A stretch of DNA of 64,000 nucleotides from Micavibrio sp. UBA6145 (GTDB lineage: Bacteria; Pseudomonadota; Alphaproteobacteria; Micavibrionales; UBA1664). Under the pieces are notes generated by a model that was not told the DNA's origin, did no database searches, and worked only from the letters and a program-made list of their open reading frames with translations. The position numbers were made by a program, and so were the translations under genes. Of this stretch, positions 18,650 through 27,588 are shown in pieces. The first letter of the stretch is position 1, and each line of letters opens with the position of its first letter. The stretch lies in the NCBI GenBank assembly GCA_002423205.1, contig DIUZ01000026.1, positions 310,001 through 374,000 on the forward strand. The letters are read 5' to 3'.

Positions 18650-19440
18650 CAGCTTTTCACCCAGTCGAGTGGTTTAACACCCTTGTCATCCTTGACGGTG
18701 ACGCCAGCCGGTGTAACGCGCACAACGGTGGTTTTGCCATCCGGCAGTTTCATGCCGCTTTTGGCTTTGACTTCATCGCCTTCAGGGCTCACCAGTTTTG
18801 CTTCAACACCGGTGCCTGCGCCGTAAATCTCGCGGATCGTCCACGGCATGGCGGGCATTTCAGGTTCCGCTTTGGCTTCCGCCTGTTTTTCTGCGGGTGC
18901 CTGCACAGCCGGCGCGCTCGGTGCTTTTGCAGGCGCCATTCCTGCGCCCGGTGCACGCGGCGCTACATCCGCACCAGCCAAAGCATTGGCCGGAAGCGGC
19001 ATAAGACCGGGCGATCCCGCCCGCTGTGCGCCCGCGACACCCGGCATACCGCCAAGGCCAAGGGCCATGTCGCTGGATTGCTGGTTTTTCAAAAGGCTTT
19101 CATTCAGACGCTCAAGCAGTTGCGCGCGTTGCACGCATAATGTGAAACGGTCGATATCTTCCTGCACCTTGGCAAGATCGTCCGGCGCTTTGGATATCGA
19201 GGCCGGTGTCGGGCACGGGTCGTTCCCCTGCGTGCCGGCATTGTCGTTTTCGACGGCTTGCGGCTGTTCAGGCATCGCGCCGGTTGCGGCGGTCTGCGCC
19301 TGCGGCGCAGTTGCGGCGGCACCCGGCGTAGCCAGTTGCGACTCGTCCGGCGCGGGTACGTCCTGTGCCTGTGCCATGCCGATAAAGGCAATGACGCTTG
19401 CGGCGCTTACGAAGCGGAAGAAGGCATCTTTTCTGGTCAT
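18649..19440 (-). CDS. pilP: Pilus biogenesis protein PilP
   Basis: The protein has 263 residues. A signal peptide ends near AQAQD. A long Ala/Pro/Gln-rich linker (about 25-190) leads to the conserved C-terminal PilP module (LVSPEGDEVKAKSG, then LPDGKTTVVRVTPAG). This is the IncI-type PilP family, a periplasmic link between the PilO/PilR inner-membrane parts and the PilN secretin. It starts 12 bases after pilO. Confidence 0.88.
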   Translation of the reverse strand: MTRKDAFFRFVSAASVIAFIGMAQAQDVPAPDESQLATPGAAATAPQAQTAATGAMPEQPQAVENDNAGTQGNDPCPTPASISKAPDDLAKVQEDIDRFTLCVQRAQLLERLNESLLKNQQSSDMALGLGGMPGVAGAQRAGSPGLMPLPANALAGADVAPRAPGAGMAPAKAPSAPAVQAPAEKQAEAKAEPEMPAMPWTIREIYGAGTGVEAKLVSPEGDEVKAKSGMKLPDGKTTVVRVTPAGVTVKDDKGVKPLDWVKS

Positions 19441-19452
19441 CGTTTTGACTCC

Positions 19453-20976
19453 TTAATTCGCATTGGCCGCGGCCAGTTGTTTGGCCTTGGTGTTGGCGGC
19501 GATCAGACGGGCATCCGGGCGAAGGACTAGTTTCGCATTATACTGCCAGCCGCCCTCTTTGATGTCGTTGGACACGCCCTGCAATATCAGGCCGGGCATG
19601 TCGAAATATTTTCCGATCAGATTGGGCGGCGTGCGGGTTTTGATTTCCAGCGACAGATACGGCATGTCGTCACGCGTCAGCGGCTTGATCTCGACCTTGT
19701 CCTTACCGATGGCATTGAATCCTGATTGCTGCATCATTTCCATACCCTGGATCAACTGCTGGCTTGCAGCCGGCACGACCTCCCGCATGGTCAGTTGGCC
19801 GATATTCGCAAAGCGCTTGGTCAGCGTAATGATAGCATAACTTCTGTCCAAAAGCTCTTCCGCTGCGCCGTCGGCGGGGCGTGTCGGCAGGCGGCGATTG
19901 GCGATCAGGTTCTGTGCATCCGCGAAATTGCGTGACACGCCGTCCGGGAAGCGCGACAGATACGGCTCAAGCATGTCGTAAGACCCGCCCTGACGGTTCC
20001 AATACCCTTCCACCAATGTGTCTTTGCATTTCAGACTGGTCAGAACCCAGCCAGGCAACGGCACGACCAGTGCGGAAAACGCGTCGACGCAATTGGCCAT
20101 CAGTGCGCTGGGCGCAGGCAGTGCCATGCGTGTCAGCATCTCGCCGCTTTCTTCCTTGATGACGCTCGGTTCTTTCGGCGGCGTCTGCAGAGTGTCGCCG
20201 GCATTGACGATCGGCGCAGGAAGTTCGGCCTTGGTGGGAACGAATGACGTTAAAATGGTCTGCCCCGCAAGCGAGACGACCAGAAGAATGACAATGGTGA
20301 TCAGCGCGCCAAACGCCAGGCGCTTATTACGTTTACCCGAGAAAATGGCGTCGAGGTTTACGGGCTTAAGCGTAGGCGCAGTCGCCTCGTTGACGATGCG
20401 CGACAGCGGGATTTCACCACTTGTGTCCGGCGCATTCCACGATTCCGGCGCATATGAGCGCGGCCAGCGGAAGGCCTCCATCTGCGCCATGAAATGGTTG
20501 TAGGCAGCCTCTTCCGACGAGAACAGGATATCGCCGTCCGGGGATAAATTGTCTGAGTGAACCGCGACATACCACCAGCCGTTATCGGCGACGAAAACCG
20601 CATGCCATTCACCGACCAGCGCGTCGGCGGCAAGCGACGCCAGTGCCGACTGGCCCAGGCGGTGGCCTTTGCTCAGGAAACCGAAGCCATGCTGCGTGAC
20701 CACGCCCTGGCGCATGACATAGAAATCAGCCTTGAAACCTTTGGCGCGCGTCTTCGCAAGGCTTGAATCGCCCTCGTCATCCGACATCAGCCATTTCAGG
20801 CCGACCGCGTAACGCTTGTTGTCATACAGAAGAATACCGTCGCCCACGGGACCGCCGCGATCCGGGCGCGCCGTGATTTCCTCGTGCACGCTCGCCTCGG
20901 CCTCAGTCAGATCCAGTGGCTCATCGAGATCGATGTCCAGGAAATCCTTGTCGGTGCTGTTCTCGTTGCGGGCCAT
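19453..20976 (-). CDS. pilO: Pilin accessory protein PilO
   Basis: The protein has 507 residues. The N-terminal cytoplasmic part (1-230) includes an acidic first segment. One membrane helix lies at about residues 233-258 (ALITIVILLVVSLAG), followed by a periplasmic C-terminal part. Topology, length and position between pilN and pilP fit PilO of the R64 thin pilus, an inner-membrane bitopic subunit analogous to PilN/GspL. There is no enzymatic motif. The start is 20 bases after the pilN stop. Confidence 0.83.
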   Translation of the reverse strand: MARNENSTDKDFLDIDLDEPLDLTEAEASVHEEITARPDRGGPVGDGILLYDNKRYAVGLKWLMSDDEGDSSLAKTRAKGFKADFYVMRQGVVTQHGFGFLSKGHRLGQSALASLAADALVGEWHAVFVADNGWWYVAVHSDNLSPDGDILFSSEEAAYNHFMAQMEAFRWPRSYAPESWNAPDTSGEIPLSRIVNEATAPTLKPVNLDAIFSGKRNKRLAFGALITIVILLVVSLAGQTILTSFVPTKAELPAPIVNAGDTLQTPPKEPSVIKEESGEMLTRMALPAPSALMANCVDAFSALVVPLPGWVLTSLKCKDTLVEGYWNRQGGSYDMLEPYLSRFPDGVSRNFADAQNLIANRRLPTRPADGAAEELLDRSYAIITLTKRFANIGQLTMREVVPAASQQLIQGMEMMQQSGFNAIGKDKVEIKPLTRDDMPYLSLEIKTRTPPNLIGKYFDMPGLILQGVSNDIKEGGWQYNAKLVLRPDARLIAANTKAKQLAAANAN

Positions 20977-20996
20977 TACGGTTTTTTAGGCCTCTC

Positions 20997-22607
20997 TTAC
21001 TGGTTGCCGATCACCGTGATCGGATCTTCCGGCAAAATCTCGGACGTGATCAGCATCACCGAAATCTCGCGGCTGCGGTTCGTGGCCTTGCCGCCGCCCA
21101 GGATCGGCACATAAGGCGTGCCGTCATCGATGGTGGAGCTTTGCTTCTTTTCAAAACCGGCCATCACCAGCGTTTCGCCCGACGTGACGACGGCGTTCTG
21201 CAGGAAGCCGGTGGTTTCAACTTCCGGCAGCTGGATCGACGCGGCCGAGTCGCCTGAACCCGACGTGAACGTCGCGAACGGCTGCTGTGCATCGGTAATC
21301 GCGATCGAAAGACGCATCAGGATTTTGTTGCCTTCAACGATGCGCGGCAGAACCGTCATCATCAGGCCGGTATTGACCGTGCCCGGCTCAAGGCTGACCG
21401 AACCACCTGAATCACCCGACGTGGATGACGTGCGTTTCAGATAGCTGATCTGGCGGCCGACCTGCAACGGTGCAGGCTGGTCGGAAAGAGTAACAAGCGC
21501 GCCGGAGTGAACGACAGCGGCGCGCTCAATCCTGTTGTCGGCTTTCAGTTCAGCCAGCAGGCGGTCTGCGCTGATGCTGGTTGCGATATCCGCGCTTTCC
21601 GGACGCTTGATGATGCCAAGCGTGAGACCCGATGTAGCGCCGCCAATGCTGCGTACCGTTGCCTGGTCAAACGCGCGGCGGATAATGCCGGTAACGTCCG
21701 CAGAAAGGTCCAGATCGTTGGAAGCGGTCACCGAAATGATCTTGATCGCAATCGCGACGCGGCGCAGGCGAAGGGAGTTTTGCTGGTTCAGGTATGTCTC
21801 AACCCGGCGCACGATATCCGGCGCGCCTGACACGGTGATGGTGCCGGTCGACGGTGAGAACGAAGCTTTACCGGCATCGCCCATGATGGTCCCGACGGCG
21901 TCCTTGATTTCATCCCAGACTTTCAGCGACGCGCTTGATGTCACGTCGACTTCCGGAAGGTTGGAGCTGGAATCGCCCGACGAACCGGATTTGACCGTGC
22001 CGGTATAGCTCAGTTCGCTGGCCAGCGCATGCAGCATGAAGGTGCGCGTAACCTGTTGCGCCATCTGGATGCTGGTACCGTCGAACGTCCAGTCGGCGTT
22101 GAAATAATCGGACGCCTGGTTCAGCAGGTCCGAAAGACGGCCCGACCACACAACGCGGCCGCCGGCAACCTGTTCGCCGTCGGTCGGGGTGAATGTTTTG
22201 ACTTCAGCGCCGGAGTTTGAGCTGGAGCCCAGCGTCGTACCCGTGGCCTGCGCACGCACACCGGTAACGGCCTGCACCATGCGCATCAGTTCTTCCATCG
22301 TAACCGGACGGGCAAACGTCATGACAATGGCGTTTTGTTTTTCAAACTGTGAGGGCAGGGGCGAACCGTTGGTGATCGGTACCGCGTCCGAACCGAAATA
22401 CGGCGCGGAGTTGATGGTCAGCGCCTGTGCCAGCGGCTGGGTCGGGCTGATCTCAGCCAGGGCGCGGTCGGCCTGTGATTGTGTGGTCTGGAAATTCTCC
22501 TGCGTGGCCTTGATCTCGGAGCACGAGGCAAGTCCAAAGCCCATAACGAAAACAAGGGCGGCAATGGTTTTGGTAAAACCTTTAAAGGGCGAAATCATCA
22601 TGGGCAA
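20997..22607 (-). CDS. pilN: Outer-membrane lipoprotein secretin PilN
   Basis: The protein has 536 residues. A lipobox (GLASC, Cys 29) marks an outer-membrane lipoprotein. The N-terminal half holds secretin N-domains with a Ser/Gly-rich spacer near residue 215. The C-terminal secretin core includes the VETTGFLQNAVVTSGETLVMAG segment near residue 470. It forms the pilus exit pore, as PilN does in R64 and BfpB in the bundle-forming pilus. It follows pilL by a 137-base gap. Confidence 0.92.
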   Translation of the reverse strand: MPMMISPFKGFTKTIAALVFVMGFGLASCSEIKATQENFQTTQSQADRALAEISPTQPLAQALTINSAPYFGSDAVPITNGSPLPSQFEKQNAIVMTFARPVTMEELMRMVQAVTGVRAQATGTTLGSSSNSGAEVKTFTPTDGEQVAGGRVVWSGRLSDLLNQASDYFNADWTFDGTSIQMAQQVTRTFMLHALASELSYTGTVKSGSSGDSSSNLPEVDVTSSASLKVWDEIKDAVGTIMGDAGKASFSPSTGTITVSGAPDIVRRVETYLNQQNSLRLRRVAIAIKIISVTASNDLDLSADVTGIIRRAFDQATVRSIGGATSGLTLGIIKRPESADIATSISADRLLAELKADNRIERAAVVHSGALVTLSDQPAPLQVGRQISYLKRTSSTSGDSGGSVSLEPGTVNTGLMMTVLPRIVEGNKILMRLSIAITDAQQPFATFTSGSGDSAASIQLPEVETTGFLQNAVVTSGETLVMAGFEKKQSSTIDDGTPYVPILGGGKATNRSREISVMLITSEILPEDPITVIGNQ

Positions 22608-22744
22608 AAGCCACCGGGAGGAAGAGTTGGGAAAGACGGATACGAAAGCGCGCAGCCGCCAGTTATGACCGACTCAAATTGTACGGCAAGCGGCAGCATG
22701 AGAGAAGCGGAATTAACGGCCCCAAAACCCGGCAAGGGCTTGGG

Positions 22745-23944
22745 TTACATGCTGTTCTGGCGGGTCTCGATGATCAGGACGGCCGGGCCGTTCGGAAGGT
22801 TCGGATGCAGGCGGCCCATCGGACGCGGACGCGAATCGGTCAGACCGCGCAGCAGGACCTGGACGGCCTCTTCAAACGTGCCGTTCAGTGATACCGCCGA
22901 CTGGACCGGGTAGTCATATTCGGACGCCCAGTACAGCTCAACGCCCGCGCGCTGGGACCAGTCCTGCAGGATACTGCGCAGGGTGGAATGGCGGGGTGAT
23001 GTCCACGTGCCGCGGGCCAGAAGGTCGGCCTGCGATGCGATGCGGTTGGATCCGCCCGCGCTGATCTGTTCCATGTTGACCGGCATCACTTCCTGCGCGG
23101 TGATAACCGCGGGGGTCGCGATGGGGGCCGGGGTCATGGTCGTGGTGGACGACGATGTCACCGTCTGGGTGGCGACAATCGGGCCGCTCATAGGGGCGGA
23201 TGCCTGCATGCTGATATTGCCGGCGCGCATGATCGAAACGACATTTCCGTTAACGGACGCCTGCATGCCCATGGGCGCAAGCGTGTTTTGCAAAACAATG
23301 TCCCAGGGCTGTCCGCCCTGCCACGACACGTGTTTCTGCACGTCGATACCCTGGTCGAAAACAAAACCGAATTCCGGCGGCACGATCTGGCGAATCGCCA
23401 TGACAAGCGGCAGATCGCGGCCAAAACCCTGCGCCACGTCGTAACGGCCCGTGCTCATCGGTGCCATCATAGTCGGGTTGTTGCTGTACGTAATCCCTGA
23501 CATACCGTCATCCATGACGGACGGCGCGGCCATCGCCTGTTGCGGCACGATGGGCTGGGGCATGTTGCCCATAGACTGGGGCTGGGTGGCCTGCGGCGCG
23601 CGCGGGATGTAAACCTCGTTGGCGCGGGCCTGTGCCGGCGTATTCCATGTAACCGGGTCGTTGGTCATGCCGTTGCCGTAAATCGGCGCGGCGCTGGCCG
23701 GACCGTCCGGCGTGGTGGCGATGGGTGAGCCCGCATTGATGCCATTGCCCAGTGATTCGGTCTGAACCGGGGTGATCGGGGCAGAGGCCGAGCGCGGGGC
23801 CATCTCGGGCGGGCGGGCCTGTATGGCACCGGGGGAAACAGCGGACGGCGCGGGCGCGGTCCATTGAAAACCGGCGTATGCGGCGGATGCCTGGAATGCC
23901 AGGACAGAGGCGGCGATCATAACGCTGCGCATGTACTTATTCAT
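22745..23944 (-). CDS. pilL: Pilus protein PilL with TcpQ-type C-terminus
   Basis: The protein has 399 residues; I start at 23944 because a GAGG site precedes it and a signal peptide (core SVMIAASVLAFQA, cut near AYAG) then begins correctly. A Pro/Met/Gln-rich linker covers residues 20-175. A first secretin-N-like domain (about 180-250) precedes the TcpQ-like domain (about 310-395, with GVELYWASEYDYPV). TcpQ/PilL proteins help the secretin localise and assemble. This is the first pil-type gene after the gap behind icmT. Confidence 0.82.
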   Translation of the reverse strand: MNKYMRSVMIAASVLAFQASAAYAGFQWTAPAPSAVSPGAIQARPPEMAPRSASAPITPVQTESLGNGINAGSPIATTPDGPASAAPIYGNGMTNDPVTWNTPAQARANEVYIPRAPQATQPQSMGNMPQPIVPQQAMAAPSVMDDGMSGITYSNNPTMMAPMSTGRYDVAQGFGRDLPLVMAIRQIVPPEFGFVFDQGIDVQKHVSWQGGQPWDIVLQNTLAPMGMQASVNGNVVSIMRAGNISMQASAPMSGPIVATQTVTSSSTTTMTPAPIATPAVITAQEVMPVNMEQISAGGSNRIASQADLLARGTWTSPRHSTLRSILQDWSQRAGVELYWASEYDYPVQSAVSLNGTFEEAVQVLLRGLTDSRPRPMGRLHPNLPNGPAVLIIETRQNSM

Positions 23945-24360
23945 CGTGTACCTCGTAACCCTCGTGCAGAACGGCGAATCGCTCGCCATTTATTTTTCAG
24001 GAAGTCTAGAAGCGCTGCCGCCAAAACACAAGCTGTTCAAAGGGTTTGCGGTGGATAGAATAGACACCGCAAAAAACATCGCATCGCCGGATTTTCGGAC
24101 GCCACCTTTGCCGTCATCATCACCATTCTGGCTCTGGAACGGAAGGCACCGCACGACCCTTTACTTGCGGGGCTTCTGGCCCCGTGGCCCGTCGCGCTGA
24201 GCCTTATCTAAGTGACCATCTTCTTTATAACGCGGACAAGGTGAATGGGGTCGTTCTCTGGGCCAATATGCAGTTGCTGTTCTGGCCGTCGTTGGCGCCG
24301 TTCGCAATACCTGGCCCCGCGCATCGAAAAAAGAATAACCATTTAAGGTTAATAAATATA
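23945..24360. other. Gap between icmT and pilL
   Basis: This 416-base gap lacks an intact gene. Most of it is the TMEM175 remnant. The last 60 bases next to icmT are very AT-rich, with TTAA tetrads around 24341-24366. Confidence 0.6.
24083..24306 (+). pseudogene. TMEM175-family channel remnant
   Basis: In the gap between pilL and icmT, the plus strand encodes two pieces of a TMEM175 (DUF1211) potassium-channel protein in different frames. Frame 2 from 24083 reads IAGFSDATFAVIITILALE, with the family's FSD signature of the first helix, and stops at 24209. Frame 1 from 24211 reads VNGVVLWANMQLLFW, then PSLAPFA, matching the third-helix region. The intervening stretch that normally holds the conserved NHH is mostly lost. 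There is no start codon or ribosome site. It is opposite in strand to the operon around it. Confidence 0.6.
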
Positions 24361-24648
24361 TTAACCAAAATCGTTTAATCTGCGTTTCCGGTGCCAGATC
24401 AGGCCCGGGCGCTTGGTGCCAAGGATCCATGTCCGGAAAGACCGGACCGATGCGTCAAAGGTCAGGCCCTTGCGTTCCAGCAGCCAGAACAGGATGCACA
24501 TCAATAAAAACAGCGTCAGTGTCCACGGGCGCATATGCACCAGAAACACCATGAAGAAAAAGGCCACGCGCGCATCCAGCGCAAAGAAGCGCACAGGCTT
24601 CATGCTATTGCGCCAATGCCAGTCACCTTGGGTTTCGATTTCGGCCAT
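24361..24648 (-). CDS. icmT: IcmT (TraK-type) T4BSS membrane protein
   Basis: The protein has 95 residues. It shows the IcmT hallmarks: WRNSMKPVRFFALDARVAFF at residues 12-31, then VHMRPWT and FWLLERKGLTF around residues 37-65, and a basic tail. Two hydrophobic stretches make it a small inner-membrane protein. In Legionella, IcmT is needed for export through Dot/Icm and for pore formation; TraK is its IncI-plasmid counterpart. It keeps the dotB-icmT order but sits in an isolated pocket between two gene-free gaps. Confidence 0.88.
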   Translation of the reverse strand: MAEIETQGDWHWRNSMKPVRFFALDARVAFFFMVFLVHMRPWTLTLFLLMCILFWLLERKGLTFDASVRSFRTWILGTKRPGLIWHRKRRLNDFG

Positions 24649-24690
24649 GGAATAAGAATATCACCGCTAGTGATAAAAGGGGAGAGTTAA

Positions 24691-24796
24691 GGCCGCGACT
24701 GCGGCCTCGCGCTTTCGCGCGGGCGGGGGCGAAAGCCAGTGAGCGGGCCGGCGAGGCCCCAAAACAGGAGCCGAAAGGCGCCTGACCGCAAGCGGT
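24691..24796. repeat. Palindrome-rich segment between dotB and icmT
   Basis: Several short GC-rich hairpins follow one another: GGCCGC-gact-GCGGCC at 24691-24706, a GCGC/GCGC pair at 24709-24720, an AGGAGCC-gaaa-GGCGCCT type stem near 24763-24781 and GACCGC-aa-GCGGTC at 24783-24796. The 212-base gap codes for nothing convincing. It resembles mobile intergenic palindromes, but I cannot check for other genomic copies. Confidence 0.45.
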
Positions 24797-24860
24797 CCGC
24801 GAGCTTATGCGATCGAAGCCAAGGTTTCTGGAAGAAACCGCCCGGCGTCTGAGGGGCATA

Positions 24861-26021
24861 TTAAGTAGAGCCGCTCGCCTGCGTCAGCGTCAGGTACCAG
24901 CGGCGTTCAATGATGCCGGCTTCAAACTGTTTGGTCGCCGACGCTTTCAGCGTCTGGCCATAGTTCGGGATCATGCGCTGGATTTCGACGGTCCACTGGT
25001 TGTAGTCCATATCCAGAAGCTTCTCGCGCACGATGTCGTTGAACACCATCCATTCGCGCACGCCCACACGGCCACCGCCGACTTTTGGCACCAGCGCCTG
25101 CGTCACGATCATGCGCAATGTTTCCATCAGCGCGTACGCGCGCTCCGCACGTTCCTCGCCGTCGAAGGTCGAGATCATGCGTCGAATGGTAGCGGCCACA
25201 CCCGTGGTGTGCGTGGTTGTGTAAACGCCGTGGCCGGTCTGACCGGCTTCGATCGCGGCGGAAATGGTTTCCTTGTCGCGGGCTTCACCCACCAGAATGA
25301 TATTCGGTTTGCGGCGCAGGGCATTGCGCACACCAGCCGAGAAACTGGGAAGGTGACGCGGAATTTCAGTCTGCGCGACAACCGAGTGCGGTGAATGAAT
25401 CGCATCGTACGTAAATTCGATCGGTGCCTCGTAGGTCAGCATCTTGCCGCAGCCGTGCTTTTTCTCAAGCATCATGCGGCAGCCGGATGCCAGTAACGTG
25501 GTTTTACCCGAACCTGTCGGACCGGTGATAACGACCAGACCCTGACGCTGCGCCCAGTTGTCGATGATTTCCTGTTCGATATTCAGGTCCGACATTTTCG
25601 GCGGTTCGGATGGCAGGACACGCATGGTGACCTGCGCCGCGTCGCGGCCCTTGGAAAGAATGGCAGTGATGTTCACGCGGAAACGGTGACGCGTGTAACG
25701 ATCCGGGCGGATTTCATACGACACGTCGAGATCATCACCGCCCGCAAGACGCGCCTGCGCTTCGGGGCCATAAATTTTTGCAAGCACGATGGCCATGTCG
25801 GCGGCGTCCATCGGGCGGAACGTGCCGGGATAAAGCTTGCCGTGAAGTTCGTTATAAACCGGACGGTCGGTCTGCCAGGTAATGTCGCTTGATCCCTGCT
25901 GCACGCACCACAACAGGAACGGGTCGATATGTTCTTCCGAAAAACGCGTCGGCTCCGCCGGCCATGTCTGGCCCATACCACCCGAACCCTTGAGAAGGCT
26001 TATCGGCTTGCGGGCTGCCAT
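24861..26021 (-). CDS. dotB: T4BSS ATPase DotB (TraJ-type)
   Basis: The protein has 386 residues of the PilT/VirB11 AAA+ family. Walker A is GPTGSGKT at 167-174, the Walker B region (IILVGEARDKET) is near 250 and a His box (TTTHTTG) near 285. The N-terminus (EPTRFSEEHIDPFL, SSDITWQTD) is the DotB signature and separates it from ordinary PilT. DotB drives substrate translocation at the cytoplasmic face of Dot/Icm systems. The start at 26021 overlaps dotC by 22 bases; Met16 (25976) is an alternative start. Confidence 0.93.
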   Translation of the reverse strand: MAARKPISLLKGSGGMGQTWPAEPTRFSEEHIDPFLLWCVQQGSSDITWQTDRPVYNELHGKLYPGTFRPMDAADMAIVLAKIYGPEAQARLAGGDDLDVSYEIRPDRYTRHRFRVNITAILSKGRDAAQVTMRVLPSEPPKMSDLNIEQEIIDNWAQRQGLVVITGPTGSGKTTLLASGCRMMLEKKHGCGKMLTYEAPIEFTYDAIHSPHSVVAQTEIPRHLPSFSAGVRNALRRKPNIILVGEARDKETISAAIEAGQTGHGVYTTTHTTGVAATIRRMISTFDGEERAERAYALMETLRMIVTQALVPKVGGGRVGVREWMVFNDIVREKLLDMDYNQWTVEIQRMIPNYGQTLKASATKQFEAGIIERRWYLTLTQASGST

Positions 26022-26890
26022 TCGTAAGGCCTCGGCTGGAGTTGTGACGGTCCGGTGATCTGCAGCGCACGGTCGCCCACGCGCATTTCTTTGCCGCCGC
26101 CCGTTACACCGCGGTCGGTCTGCAATGTAAACGGCGCGCTGACGACACCTTGTGCCAGAAGCATGCGGTAACGGATCATGCCGCGGAAATCCGCGTTCAG
26201 GCGGTCCAGGTCAGCCTGGAAAACTTCGTTGGCCTGCTTCGTGCCTTCATCCCATCCCTTTTTCAGGGTTTTGAGCCAAGCCTTTTTTTCAGCTTCGTTG
26301 GCCGGGTACAGGATGGCGGGCGGCGGCGTCACGTCGCCCCAGTCACGTTCCAGATAGGCACGCCAGTTGCGCGGGCTTGAAACGATTTTGGCGTCGACGT
26401 TGATATTATAAATGCGGTCGGCCACGGCAGCGGTCTGCCCGCCTTTTTCGATCAGCATCGCGTCTTCTTCTTCCGCGATGATCGGCGGCTCAATCAAAAG
26501 CCCTGAAGGTGCGGTGATCAGAAGACGTTTGAAATCGTAAATGGAATCCAGATACGCGGATTTATCCTGCAACGACCGGCGGATCTGGTATGTGCGTGCT
26601 GCAAGTCCGCCGCGCGCGCCGAATGACATGGCAGCGTCGCTCAATCCTTCGTTACGCAGTTCCGGGTTGCCGTCTTCTTTCTGGGCATCCGTTTCGGTGA
26701 CGGGGGCGGGAATGACCTGCAGGTCTTCAAGTGTCGGGGGCGCAGCGCCGATCGCGTCGTCTACCGGACGGCCGACGCTCTGGCTCATGATATCGCCAAA
26801 ACCCGGTGATAAAACCGGGTCGGCATGCGCAAACGACGGCAGAAGAAATGCCGCTGTCATGGCAAGGATGCGAATGGTCGGTCTGACCAT
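26000..26890 (-). CDS. dotC: T4BSS outer-membrane core protein DotC
   Basis: The protein has 296 residues with a signal peptide cut near AHAD. The family core is present: ARTYQIRRSLQDKSAYLDSIYDF (about residues 100-122), LIEPPII and VDAKIVSSPRNWRAYLERDW around 180-200. DotC with DotD positions the DotH secretin-like ring in the outer membrane. Unlike the lipoprotein DotC of Legionella, the signal peptide has no lipobox cysteine. It starts 5 bases after the dotD stop. Confidence 0.92.
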   Translation of the reverse strand: MVRPTIRILAMTAAFLLPSFAHADPVLSPGFGDIMSQSVGRPVDDAIGAAPPTLEDLQVIPAPVTETDAQKEDGNPELRNEGLSDAAMSFGARGGLAARTYQIRRSLQDKSAYLDSIYDFKRLLITAPSGLLIEPPIIAEEEDAMLIEKGGQTAAVADRIYNINVDAKIVSSPRNWRAYLERDWGDVTPPPAILYPANEAEKKAWLKTLKKGWDEGTKQANEVFQADLDRLNADFRGMIRYRMLLAQGVVSAPFTLQTDRGVTGGGKEMRVGDRALQITGPSQLQPRPYEWQPASR

Positions 26891-26895
26891 GGTGC

Positions 26896-27525
26896 TTACC
26901 TGTGACGTTTGGGTGTGGACCGCGAGGGCGAGCCGCCCATCGCCGACGAAAAGTCGGTATTGCTGCTCGCATTGGGCATCGCACGGTTATATGTCTGCGC
27001 GTAAATGATCTCGACGGTGCGGCGGTTGGCGTCGACACGAAGATCTGCGCGCGTACCCATCTGCAGGCCCAGATCGCGGAATACCTCGATCAGCGGTTTG
27101 TTGAACGCATTGACGTTCACGATAACCGGTGTCGGCGGCTGGTCGCCAAGGGCGTTAAAGGTGTAGGTCGCGTGCGAGGCAAGGTCGCGCACCAGGTCTT
27201 CGGCAGGGCCGGACCAGTTGAGTGTGACGGCGCGTTGCAGTTCCGGCGGGGCGTTGGGCACCATGGCAGCCGACGACTGTGCGGCGGACGGCGTGCGCGC
27301 CTGTTCGACCGCGGCCAGGGATTCGAGTGCGCGGGTCGCGCGGTCGGCCGCATCCGCGATCATCAGGGATGTCGGGTCAGGCTCGGCCACGATCTGCGGC
27401 TTTGCGGTTTTTGCTTCGCGTCGGGTGATGTCGGCGCAGCCGGCCAGCGCAAACACCGACAACACGGTGATCACGCCCGCAGCAACGCGAACATGTCTGG
27501 AAAATGATTTATTTAACACACACAT
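26896..27525 (-). CDS. dotD: T4BSS outer-membrane lipoprotein DotD
   Basis: The protein has 209 residues from the ATG at 27525, chosen because it places a lipobox (ALAGC, Cys 30) behind a proper signal core. The C-terminal half (about 105-190: VTLNWSGPAEDLVRDLA, then NKPLIEVFRDLGLQMG) is the DotD domain, which resembles the N0 domain of secretins. It partners DotC. The order dotD-dotC-dotB is the same as in Legionella and as traH-traI-traJ in IncI plasmids. Confidence 0.92.
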   Translation of the reverse strand: MCVLNKSFSRHVRVAAGVITVLSVFALAGCADITRREAKTAKPQIVAEPDPTSLMIADAADRATRALESLAAVEQARTPSAAQSSAAMVPNAPPELQRAVTLNWSGPAEDLVRDLASHATYTFNALGDQPPTPVIVNVNAFNKPLIEVFRDLGLQMGTRADLRVDANRRTVEIIYAQTYNRAMPNASSNTDFSSAMGGSPSRSTPKRHR

Positions 27526-27588
27526 ATCCTCATCTTCGCAGAATCCTAAAGGCGTCGAATCACGCCTACAAGGCACTCTACTGTTTTT

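Noticed and set aside
24623..24859. Open frame of 78 codons between dotB and icmT on the minus strand
   Set aside because: It is Arg/Ala/Ser-rich, consists of the palindrome-rich gap read through, and has no ribosome site or family resemblance.
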